A stretch of DNA of 64,000 bases from Lentisphaeria bacterium UBA1732. GTDB taxonomy: Bacteria; Verrucomicrobiota; Lentisphaeria; Victivallales; UBA1829. The stretch lies in the NCBI GenBank assembly GCA_002315855.1, contig DCIG01000048.1, positions 1 to 64,000 on the forward strand. Reading direction: 5' to 3'. Shown in pieces: positions 46,794 to 53,610 of this stretch (position 1 is its first letter; each line of letters begins with the position of its first letter). Position numbers and translations under genes: made by a program. The notes under the pieces were generated by a model. That model saw nothing but the letters and a program-made list of their open reading frames with translations, had not been told where the DNA came from and ran no database searches.

Positions 46794-48215
46794 ATGGAGC
46801 ATAAAGACAGCTTCACAAGCAAAATAGGCTTTGTCCTTGCAGCAGCAGGGTCAGCGGTCGGCCTCGGCAACATCTGGAGATTCCCATATCTTGCGGCAAA
46901 AAACGGCGGCGCAGCATTTTTGGTAACGTATTTTATTCTGGTGCTTACATTCGGTTACGCACTTCTGATTGCAGAAAACTGCATCGGACGCATGACAGGC
47001 AAAGGTCCGATCGGAGCATTCCGCGAACTCTGCGCCGGGAAGAAGTCATTTCTGGGGTCCGTCAAATTCGGCGGCTGGATTCATGCAATCGTACCCGTCA
47101 TCATCGTGGCGTATTACTGTGTCATCGGGGGCTGGGTCACCAAATATACCGTGGCAATGGCAACCAATCCCATCACGACTTTCTCCAAAGACAATCTGGT
47201 TGATGCGGGAGAAGGCAAGGTAACAGCATTCGCCAATACTTACTTTGGGACATTTATTACCTCCACCTGGGAACCGCTGATTTACTTTCTGATATTCATG
47301 GCCGTTCTGGTGGTAGTGGTATCATTCGGCGTGGAAAAGGGCGTGGAACGCTTCAACAAGATTCTGATGCCGGCATTGATTATCATGCTGATTGCCATCT
47401 GCATTTACTGCATGTTCCTCCCGAATGTGGGCGACGGCTTCAAATACTATCTGGTTCCGAATTTCAGTAAATTCAGTTTCATGACCGTAGTGGATGCGCT
47501 GGGACAGCTTTTCTATTCACTGTCCATCGCCATGGGCATCATGATTACCTACGGGTCTTACATGCGCAAGGAAGATGACTTGGTTTCCTCCGTCAATCAG
47601 GTGGAATTTTTCGATACCTTTGTGGCATTCATGGCGGGTCTCATGATTATTCCTCCGGTGGTGGCATTCGGGGGAAGAGAAGCCGCTCAAACCGCAGGCG
47701 TCGGACTGGTATTCAAGACGATGCCGCAGGTATTCGCCAGCTTCCCGGGCGGACGCATTGTGGGGACATTCTTCTTTATTCTCGTGCTTTTCGCCGCGGC
47801 GACCAGTGCAATTTCCCTGCTGGAAACCAATGTGCAGACGGTCTGTCAGGAACTCCATGTGCCAAGAAAGAAATCCATTCTCGTCTGCATGGCAGAAATC
47901 ATCATTGTGGGAAGCATCACGGTTTTGGGCTACAGTGTACTTTCTTTCGTACATCCGCTAGCTTTCATTGAACACTGCAAGAATTACGATATTCTTGATT
48001 CACTGGACTTCATCAGCAACAACGTGATGATGCCGATTGCGGCAATTTTCACCGTGATTCTGGTCGTCGGAGTCATCGGACTGGACAAATTCTCCGCCGA
48101 AATCAAGCAGACATCCGTATGGCGTCGTGAATATATGTTCCAGTTCTGCATGGGGTTGATTGTCATCCCGTGCCTGGTTCTGGTTCTGCTGGCCTCCATC
48201 GGAGTTCTGCAGTAA
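46794..48215 (+). CDS. sodium-dependent amino-acid/neurotransmitter-type symporter (NSS/SNF family)
   Basis: The 473-aa, 11-12 helix protein has the family signature near its N-terminus: FVLAAAGSAVGLGNIWRFPY (Na+ and substrate site in TM1) and NGGAAFLVTYF. Conserved parts of TM6 (FYSLSIAMGIMITYGSY) and TM8 (TSAISLLE) are also present. Prokaryotic members such as LeuT and Tyt1 import hydrophobic amino acids with Na+. The substrate cannot be told here. It is a monocistronic unit; GGAG lies just before the ATG. Confidence 0.92.
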   Translation: MEHKDSFTSKIGFVLAAAGSAVGLGNIWRFPYLAAKNGGAAFLVTYFILVLTFGYALLIAENCIGRMTGKGPIGAFRELCAGKKSFLGSVKFGGWIHAIVPVIIVAYYCVIGGWVTKYTVAMATNPITTFSKDNLVDAGEGKVTAFANTYFGTFITSTWEPLIYFLIFMAVLVVVVSFGVEKGVERFNKILMPALIIMLIAICIYCMFLPNVGDGFKYYLVPNFSKFSFMTVVDALGQLFYSLSIAMGIMITYGSYMRKEDDLVSSVNQVEFFDTFVAFMAGLMIIPPVVAFGGREAAQTAGVGLVFKTMPQVFASFPGGRIVGTFFFILVLFAAATSAISLLETNVQTVCQELHVPRKKSILVCMAEIIIVGSITVLGYSVLSFVHPLAFIEHCKNYDILDSLDFISNNVMMPIAAIFTVILVVGVIGLDKFSAEIKQTSVWRREYMFQFCMGLIVIPCLVLVLLASIGVLQ

Positions 48216-48392
48216 TTCAAAGGGAAAGAATCTCTGAAAAGAAGAAGCATTCAGAGAAATATCCCGATAAAATCTGATTCAAAAACAAAAACTCATAACA
48301 AATACAACATCTTGCGGAAGTTGCCCGGAGCAATCCGGCTTTATGAAAGGAAACGACGGCAAGAAGGAAAAGACCAATCGAAAGGAACAAAA

Positions 48393-48692
48393 ATGACAGA
48401 CGAAAAAATGAAAGTTCTCACCAAGCGTGATATTGCCAAGCAAGTTGCATCCCGCATGGGCGCCACCTGCGCAGATGCCGCAGATGCAGTTCAATGCACA
48501 CTGGATATTATCGCCGAACATCTGATGGCCGGCGGCCGTATTGAACTTCGCGATTTCGGCGTGTTTGAAATCAAAGAACGCAAGGGCGGCATCGGACGCA
48601 ATCCGCGTCATCCTGAACAGACTGTGGAAATTCCGCCCCGCAAAGTCATCAAATTCCGCGCGGGCAAGAATCTTTCTGAAAAACTTGCATAA
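48393..48692 (+). CDS. HU/IHF-family DNA-binding protein
   Basis: The ATG at 48393 has AAAGGA about 9 nt upstream and gives 99 aa. An upstream in-frame start would add 27 basic residues that are not family-like. The HU signatures are KRDIAKQVA, the ELRDFGVFEIKERKGGIGRNPRHPE arm with the intercalating Pro region, and VEIPPRKVIKFRAGKNL. It bends and compacts DNA. It is a single gene closed by a strong terminator. Confidence 0.93.
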   Translation: MTDEKMKVLTKRDIAKQVASRMGATCADAADAVQCTLDIIAEHLMAGGRIELRDFGVFEIKERKGGIGRNPRHPEQTVEIPPRKVIKFRAGKNLSEKLA

Positions 48693-48719
48693 GTTTTCCG
48701 AAAAGAGGAAAGCGACAAA

Positions 48720-48751
48720 GGAGATCCGGAATCTGCGGGTCTCCTTTTTTT
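48720..48751 (+). terminator. terminator of the HU gene
   Basis: GGAGA (48720-48724) pairs with TCTCC (48740-48744), with extra pairs inside, followed by seven T. The dispersed motif GAAATCAGCG starts right after the T-run (48752). Confidence 0.85.
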
Positions 48752-48847
48752 GAAATCAGCGCAGGACGTGCAGGGATGCAGAAAACAATCTATCCGACGA
48801 GATTTTTCCACGAAACCGGGCATACAAAAAAAACTGTACCATTTTAT

Positions 48848-48876
48848 TTGACAAACATCTCAAAATATGCTATATT
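48848..48876 (+). promoter_or_regulatory. strong promoter of ftsB-tsaC
   Basis: TTGACA (48848-48853), a 17-bp spacer and TATATT (48871-48876), with TGC before the -10. Repeat copy 2 begins 4 bp after the -10. Confidence 0.85.
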
Positions 48877-48880
48877 AGAG

Positions 48881-49042
48881 AGTTGATTTCAGAAGTCCTG
48901 CCGTGAGATTTGAAATTCTCTTCGGCATCTGCCAAAAGAGCGTTTTCGGCGGTTACTTTCCCAGTAGCCACCTCAAACTACTCCCGCCAACTGCGCGAAG
49001 ATTCTTATCAAATCTTTCCGCCAATGACTTTTGAAATCAGCT
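48881..49042 (-). repeat. dispersed 162-bp inverted-repeat element, copy 2 (ftsB leader, inverted)
   Basis: The ends are AGTTGATTTCAGAAGTC (48881-48897) and GACTTTTGAAATCAGCT (49026-49042). In RNA these pair over 17 bp with two G-U pairs. The reverse complement matches copy 1 (7786-7946) at about 80% by hand. The central hairpin is conserved as GGTGGCTACT, loop GGGAA, AGTAACCGCC, with compensatory changes relative to copy 1. Relative to the promoter, the element is in the opposite orientation to copy 1. It fills the whole leader except the last 28 nt before ftsB. Confidence 0.75.
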
Positions 49043-49070
49043 ATAGATAAAACCTGCGGAGAAAACTGAT

Positions 49071-49346
49071 ATGGGAAAAATCCTGACATTCACATCATAC
49101 GCGATTCTGGCAATCGTACTGACAGCCTCGGTAGTTCTTATTCTGCCGGTCTATCGGAAATACGTCAAGACGCGGAGAGATGTTACTCTGCTTCAGGAAA
49201 ATCTGGACAGAGTCAGGATCGAATACACCAATCTGCAGCAGGAAGTCCATGATTTGGAGCATAAGTCCTCTGCGATAGAAAAAGTTGCGCGCGAAGAGTA
49301 TCATCTCTGCCGCGAAGGCGAAATCATTTATTTGTACAACCAATGA
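49071..49346 (+). CDS. ftsB: FtsB/DivIC-type septum formation protein
   Basis: The 91-aa protein has one N-terminal membrane helix (about 9-27), a coiled coil (about 35-68, RDVTLLQENLDRVRIEYTNL) and the family ending IEKVAREEYHLCREGEIIY. FtsB bridges FtsL and FtsQ in the divisome. It overlaps tsaC by 4 bp (ATGA). Its leader carries the repeat element, so its translation could be affected by that structure. Confidence 0.82.
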   Translation: MGKILTFTSYAILAIVLTASVVLILPVYRKYVKTRRDVTLLQENLDRVRIEYTNLQQEVHDLEHKSSAIEKVAREEYHLCREGEIIYLYNQ

Positions 49347-49957
49347 AATCCAGTCTTTCTGCTGTTACAGCATCGATTGCCCCGGCGATTGAACGCTTAA
49401 AACGACCGGATGGCGTCCTCCTCGTTCCCACAGAAACAGTTTACGGATTAGTCTGCGATGCGGACTCCGAAACGGCACGGGCAAAAATCTATGAAATGAA
49501 ACGCCGCCCGTCTTCCAAACTGCTGACACTTTTCGTAGACAGCACGGACACGATGGCAAAAATGATACCCGATTTACCGGAAGCAGCACATCTTCTCGCG
49601 GCAAAATTCTGTCCCGGACCGCTAACCATGATTGTGCCTGACGGAGAAGGATATACAGGCTTCAGGATTCCGAATCATCCCTTTCTGCTGGCACTGCTGA
49701 AACAATATGCCCGTCCGCTGGCCTCCACCAGCGCCAATCTTTCCGGACAGCCGCCAGCCCATACGACGCAGGAAGCATTATCCACGCTTGCCATACCGCC
49801 CGATCTCACCATTGACGGAGGAATCATAGATGCGAAGTCAGAGCCATCCACGGTGCTGAAAATCGAAAAAGATTCCAGCTGGACGATTCTCCGGGCAGGA
49901 CCGATTACGGAAGAAATGATTCGACAGACACTCCGTCCCCTGAATACGGTGCAGTAA
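49343..49957 (+). CDS. tsaC: L-threonylcarbamoyladenylate synthase (TsaC/Sua5/YrdC)
   Basis: The 204-aa protein has the YrdC motifs: VLLVPTETVYGLVCDA, KRRPSSKLLTLFV (the K-R-x(3)-K nucleotide-binding pattern), CPGPLTMIVP, GFRIPNH and PLASTSANLSGQP. It makes threonylcarbamoyl-AMP for t6A37 of ANN-decoding tRNAs. There is no Sua5 C-terminal domain, so it is the short TsaC form. It is coupled to ftsB by the 4-bp overlap. Confidence 0.93.
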   Translation: MKSSLSAVTASIAPAIERLKRPDGVLLVPTETVYGLVCDADSETARAKIYEMKRRPSSKLLTLFVDSTDTMAKMIPDLPEAAHLLAAKFCPGPLTMIVPDGEGYTGFRIPNHPFLLALLKQYARPLASTSANLSGQPPAHTTQEALSTLAIPPDLTIDGGIIDAKSEPSTVLKIEKDSSWTILRAGPITEEMIRQTLRPLNTVQ

Positions 49958-50093
49958 ATCCGTTTCAGGGGGAATGCAAATCATTTTGCGGATTCTGAAT
50001 CAGATTTTCACATTTGAGCTTTCATTCTGTCAAAAAAGCACTATATTATATTAGAGGGCAGCTCATTGATGAGTTACCCGAACTATTTTCGTA

Positions 50094-50138
50094 CCCTGTT
50101 TTTCTTGATGAAACAGCTTCATCGCAACGGAAACAGGG
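50094..50138 (+). other. stem-loop in the pyrK leader
   Basis: CCCTGTTT (50094-50101) pairs with AAACAGGG (50131-50138), with an inner GATGAA/TTCATC helix. A TATATT -10-like box lies at 50042-50047 without a good -35. It could be an mRNA leader structure of pyrKD; no T-run follows. Confidence 0.4.
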
Positions 50139-50216
50139 AATACCAATGTTTTCCGGGCTGTTTTCACGCAAGGAGAAAAGAAACGGCTCTCAAGCTCGTT
50201 TTTCAAGGAGTCTGCC

Positions 50217-51005
50217 ATGATGGATGATGTCGCATGTCCTGTGCTGTCCAATATCACACTTCAGGATTCGTATCATAAAATCATTTTTGATGCCCCGCAT
50301 ATCGCGGCATCAGCAAAGCCGGGACAATTCGTCCATGTCGAAGTGGATGACACAACCGAACATGTTCTGCGCCGGCCGTTCAGCATCTGTGATGCGGATG
50401 CAGAGACAGGACATTTAACGCTGATTTACAAAGTTGTGGGAGAAGGGACAGCGAAACTGGCAAAGAAACCCGCCGGTGAAACATGCAGAATTCTAGGACC
50501 GCTCGGTACAGCTTACCAGTACAAGGATGATGTATTTCCCGTGATTGCGGCCGGAGGTTTCGGTTCTGTTTCGACCATGTTTCTTGCAAAAAAAACACCT
50601 CGTCCCGGAATTATTTTCATGGGGGCACGTTCCAAACATGATGTTCTTCTGGTTGAAGAATACCGCAAACTCGGCTGGCAGGTGGAAATTGCGACCGATG
50701 ACGGTTCCGAAGGATTCCATGGACTCATAACCACACTTTTGCTCAATCACACAAACGATTTCCCCGCTGAAACCAAAATTTTCGGATGCGGACCTGCCCC
50801 CATGCTGTACGCTCTCATCAAAACCGTTGCGCCGCTGAAATTCCCCTGCGATGTGAGCATGGAACAGCACATGGGATGCGGTGTCGGTGCGTGCTTCGCA
50901 TGTGTCATCAAAGTAAAAGACCCGACTTCACCGGACGGGTGGCGTTATTCGCGCTCCTGCAAAGAGGGTGTCGTCTATCCTTCCACGGAGGTGTATTGTG
51001 GCTGA
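50217..51005 (+). CDS. pyrK: dihydroorotate dehydrogenase electron transfer subunit PyrK
   Basis: In the 262-aa protein the FAD domain has RRPFSICDAD (about 52-61) and the NAD-binding domain GGFGSVSTMFL. The C-terminal [2Fe-2S] motif is MGCGVGACFACVIKV, with a fourth Cys in YSRSCKEGVVY. In GGFGSV the usual GGxGxxP is altered. It passes electrons from PyrD to NAD+. AAGGAG lies 7 nt before the ATG. It overlaps pyrD by 8 bp. Confidence 0.93.
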   Translation: MMDDVACPVLSNITLQDSYHKIIFDAPHIAASAKPGQFVHVEVDDTTEHVLRRPFSICDADAETGHLTLIYKVVGEGTAKLAKKPAGETCRILGPLGTAYQYKDDVFPVIAAGGFGSVSTMFLAKKTPRPGIIFMGARSKHDVLLVEEYRKLGWQVEIATDDGSEGFHGLITTLLLNHTNDFPAETKIFGCGPAPMLYALIKTVAPLKFPCDVSMEQHMGCGVGACFACVIKVKDPTSPDGWRYSRSCKEGVVYPSTEVYCG

Positions 51006-51924
51006 TTTAACTGTCAAACTCGGCACACTTACGCTGAAGAACCCGGTCATGACAGCATCGGGGACATTCGGCTACGGTGCAGAATATGAAGATTTCTTCC
51101 CCGTTTCCGCACTGGGAGCACTGGTTGTAAAAGGGATTGCGCCATGGGCATCTCACGGGAATGCCACACCGCGCATTGCAGAAGTCAAGGGCGGAATGCT
51201 GAATGCAATCGGACTGCAAGGCCCCGGAGTGGAAGCATTTCTCACAGGAGAACACTATCTGCCGCACCTGAAACAGACGGGAGCAACGGTCATTGTCAAT
51301 ATCTGGGGAAAATCGCCCGCAGATTATGCACTGGTCGCAGAACGTCTGGAAACAGAGCGGGAAGCAATCGCGGCAATTGAAATCAATGTATCCTGTCCCA
51401 ATGTAAAAGAAGGCGGTCTTTCATTCGGAACGGATCCCAAATCCATGGCATCCGTGGTATCAGCAGTACGGGCCAAAACGACGATTCCGATTATCACCAA
51501 GCTCAGCCCGAATGTTTCCCGCATTGCAGATTTCGCCATTGCGGCACAGGATGCAGGCTCCGATATGATTTCACTCATCAATACCATTCCGGCAATGGCA
51601 ATCGATGTGAATACATGGCGTCCAAAACTCGCCAATATCACAGGAGGACTCAGCGGACCGGCAGTCAAGCCAGTGGCAATCAAACTGGTTTACGAGGCCG
51701 CAAAAGCGGTGTCCATCCCCGTTATCGGCATGGGAGGCATCATGAGCGGACTGGATGCAGTGGAATTTCTGCTGGCAGGCGCAAGTGCGGTTGCGGCAGG
51801 CACTGCAACATTCGGGAATCCGCGTGCACCGCTTGAGGTCATTGAGGGAATCAACCGCTACTTGGATGAACGCGGAATCAAAAGTGTTCAGGAGATTATC
51901 GGACAAGTCAAAATCGGGAAATAA
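50998..51924 (+). CDS. pyrD: dihydroorotate dehydrogenase B, catalytic subunit
   Basis: The GTG at 50998 has GGAGG 6 nt upstream and gives 308 aa; a longer frame start inside pyrK is unlikely. Family 1B motifs are NPVMTASGTFGYG, KGIAP, the catalytic Cys in INVSCPNVKEGG, LINTIPAMAIDV and VIGMGGIMSGLDAVEFLLAGASAV for the FMN phosphate. It oxidises dihydroorotate to orotate with PyrK. The pair is followed by a complex hairpin terminator. Confidence 0.95.
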   Translation: MADLTVKLGTLTLKNPVMTASGTFGYGAEYEDFFPVSALGALVVKGIAPWASHGNATPRIAEVKGGMLNAIGLQGPGVEAFLTGEHYLPHLKQTGATVIVNIWGKSPADYALVAERLETEREAIAAIEINVSCPNVKEGGLSFGTDPKSMASVVSAVRAKTTIPIITKLSPNVSRIADFAIAAQDAGSDMISLINTIPAMAIDVNTWRPKLANITGGLSGPAVKPVAIKLVYEAAKAVSIPVIGMGGIMSGLDAVEFLLAGASAVAAGTATFGNPRAPLEVIEGINRYLDERGIKSVQEIIGQVKIGK

Positions 51925-51972
51925 CGATTGATTTTCTGAAAGCAAGCTGATTCAGGTTTCACCTGAAAAAAG

Positions 51973-52041
51973 CGGGTATCTTTTTCTTCATGACAGAAGA
52001 GCTGATTGAAATCAGCTCAGAAGATGAAAGATACCCGTTTT
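51973..52041 (+). terminator. long nested-hairpin terminator after pyrD
   Basis: The outer stem CGGGTATCTTT (51973-51983) pairs with AAAGATACCCG (52027-52037), followed by TTTT. Inside it sits the perfect palindrome GAGCTGAT-TGAA-ATCAGCTC (51999-52018), which is two head-to-head copies of the dispersed AGCTGATTTC-type motif. Confidence 0.7.
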
Positions 52042-52072
52042 CAATTTGAGGAAAGGACTTTTTGAAAAAAAT

Positions 52073-52300
52073 TCAGAAAAGGTTCAGTACTCCAAACAAA
52101 AAACCAAAGCCAAGCAAAGCAACGACTTCCAAAAACAGGAAGAAACGCCGCAATACAACCCACCCCCGATTATCCGGGATGTCTTTGGACATTTTGACAC
52201 GACGGCTTACACCATGGCGACGTTTGAGCCCACCATGAGAACCATAATCCGACGGAGTATAAAATGCCACCCGCGGCAATCTCTTATCACGCTTTACCAC
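52073..52300 (-). CDS. small basic membrane protein, 75 aa
   Basis: The GTG start at 52300 has GGAG 7 nt upstream. It overlaps the stop of the preceding gene (GTGGTAA), so it is translationally coupled. The first 47 residues are basic and probably cytosolic; one C-terminal membrane helix follows (FFLFLEVVALLGFGFLFGVLNLF). No family is known. The coupling is the main evidence that it is a real gene. Confidence 0.55.
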   Translation of the reverse strand: MVKRDKRLPRVAFYTPSDYGSHGGLKRRHGVSRRVKMSKDIPDNRGWVVLRRFFLFLEVVALLGFGFLFGVLNLF

Positions 52301-53154
52301 CGTATTGCTCCATTAAACGCACAAATAATTGATGCGGCAATCAATAACGAAGAAAGCAGTATGGTTATCAGGAGAGGCAGAGAAAGTCCCATGCCAATCC
52401 GAAGAATCTGACTGAAACGAAGAGAATCCAAATCAAAAGAATTATCAGGCAGCAGCATCCGCTCGCCAATCGAATTATGCTGTTCGGGGGCATCCGTTTC
52501 AATTCCGGCAATCAGGCGAATCGCATTCAGACGCATTTCTTCCAGTTTGCGGCTCTCTTCGCCGACAAGGGACTGTTTATCCGTATCCTCTTCGCTGAGG
52601 GGACAAGATTTCTTCAACTCGGCTTCCAAATCGGCAAGCTGGCGATAAACAGAGGACAAACGGGATAAAGACTGTTCCATTTTCTGCTGATCACGCTCAA
52701 TTCCGGCAACCGCTTCCGTTACACGCACCGCCAAATCATGACGCGACATACGGTAATCCGCGATTCTGCGGTTCATGGCTTCATTCAGCCGGCTTTCCAT
52801 CAAGCGGGAAGACATTCGGGAGTGATCTTCTGAAATAATTTCTTCCAGATTCTGCGGGACTTCATTGGAAACAGTTTTTTTCTGCTCCGCCGGCGGCTCC
52901 GGTGGGGGAAATTCCACAGCAGGGGCCACAACGGGCTGTTCATGCCGGGATTGGTCCCCGGAAGTGTGTTTCAAAGAAAGAGACGGAGCAGCCTTTTTCA
53001 AGTCAAGAATTTCACCGTCAGATTTTTTCCCGACCTCGGCAAAGTTCTCCGAATGCCCATGCTCCTGCTTATCCCGCATATTCACAGAGGCGGGACGATA
53101 TTCCAAGCGATGAAGATTGTCCATGACAGAATTTTTTTTGTCCATTGAGTTCAT
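52294..53154 (-). CDS. coiled-coil protein with C-terminal membrane anchor
   Basis: Starts at 53154 or 53145 are possible; neither has a good ribosome site. The ~286-aa protein has a polar, Pro/Glu-rich N-terminal part, then helical coiled-coil segments (about 100-200, AGIERDQQKMEQSLSRLSSVYRQLADLEAEL). A strong membrane helix near the C-terminus (GMGLSLPLLITILLSSLLIAASIICAF) completes it. The tail-anchored layout suggests an inner-membrane scaffold. No family is recognised. It is encoded with the small 75-aa membrane protein. Confidence 0.65.
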   Translation of the reverse strand: MNSMDKKNSVMDNLHRLEYRPASVNMRDKQEHGHSENFAEVGKKSDGEILDLKKAAPSLSLKHTSGDQSRHEQPVVAPAVEFPPPEPPAEQKKTVSNEVPQNLEEIISEDHSRMSSRLMESRLNEAMNRRIADYRMSRHDLAVRVTEAVAGIERDQQKMEQSLSRLSSVYRQLADLEAELKKSCPLSEEDTDKQSLVGEESRKLEEMRLNAIRLIAGIETDAPEQHNSIGERMLLPDNSFDLDSLRFSQILRIGMGLSLPLLITILLSSLLIAASIICAFNGAIRW

Positions 53155-53254
53155 CCACAAATGAGGTTATTCCGAAGAACAGATTTCAGAAATCAGGTCA
53201 AAGAAATGAGGCGAGATTGAGGGGAAAGAGAAAGAAGAAAAAAAGTCTCTTCCA

Positions 53255-53324
53255 TGCTGATTTCAAAAGAAGCAACACCGTGAAGCATTGAAAAACTTTC
53301 TGTCAACAGCTTTTGGAATCAACT
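53255..53324 (-). repeat. short (70-bp) form of the inverted-repeat element
   Basis: On the minus strand it starts AGTTGATTCCAAAAGC (53324-53309) and ends TTTTGAAATCAGCA (53268-53255). The outer ~14 bp are inverted repeats like those of the two long copies; the inner 40 bp are unrelated to them. As in copy 2, it starts 4 bp after a TATATT -10 box, in the leader of the coiled-coil gene. Confidence 0.6.
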
Positions 53325-53328
53325 ATCT

Positions 53329-53357
53329 AATATAGTCCCAATTACAGAAAAAGGCAA
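53329..53357 (-). promoter_or_regulatory. promoter of the coiled-coil/small membrane protein pair
   Basis: On the minus strand: TTGCCT (53357-53352), a 17-bp spacer and TATATT (53334-53329), then AGAT and the short repeat element. Confidence 0.65.
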
Positions 53358-53398
53358 TGGATTTCCTCGAAAAAAATGAAAAAACAAGTATTTTCTGC

Positions 53399-53426
53399 TT
53401 GTTTTTCTCTTTTTTCAGATTATAGT
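53399..53426 (+). promoter_or_regulatory. possible promoter of the HflK-like gene
   Basis: TTGTTT (53399-53404), a 16-bp spacer and TATAGT (53421-53426). The leader of about 180 nt to 53611 shows no feature I can name. Confidence 0.45.
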
Positions 53427-53610
53427 AAAAGGTACTGTTTTCAAAAAGCGTCCGATGAGTTGTATTTCAAGGCTCTTTTCACGCTGTTTTGAATCGGGTT
53501 CAAGATGTTTTTCAAATGATGGATTCAGATTCACGTCATCATGAGGGAAACGAACTATCCGATGCTGAAAAGCATTCGTGCGACGGCAACATCTAACGGA
53601 GTATCTGCAT

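Noticed and set aside
50014..50220. A 68-codon frame ending in an ATGA overlap with pyrK
   Set aside because: Its start would lie upstream of the likely promoter, it has no ribosome site and the product looks random. It is more likely the pyrK leader.
52046..52411. 121-codon forward frame after pyrD
   Set aside because: It is antisense to the coupled small membrane gene and the end of the coiled-coil gene, is rich in Arg/Gln/Asn and has no ribosome site.
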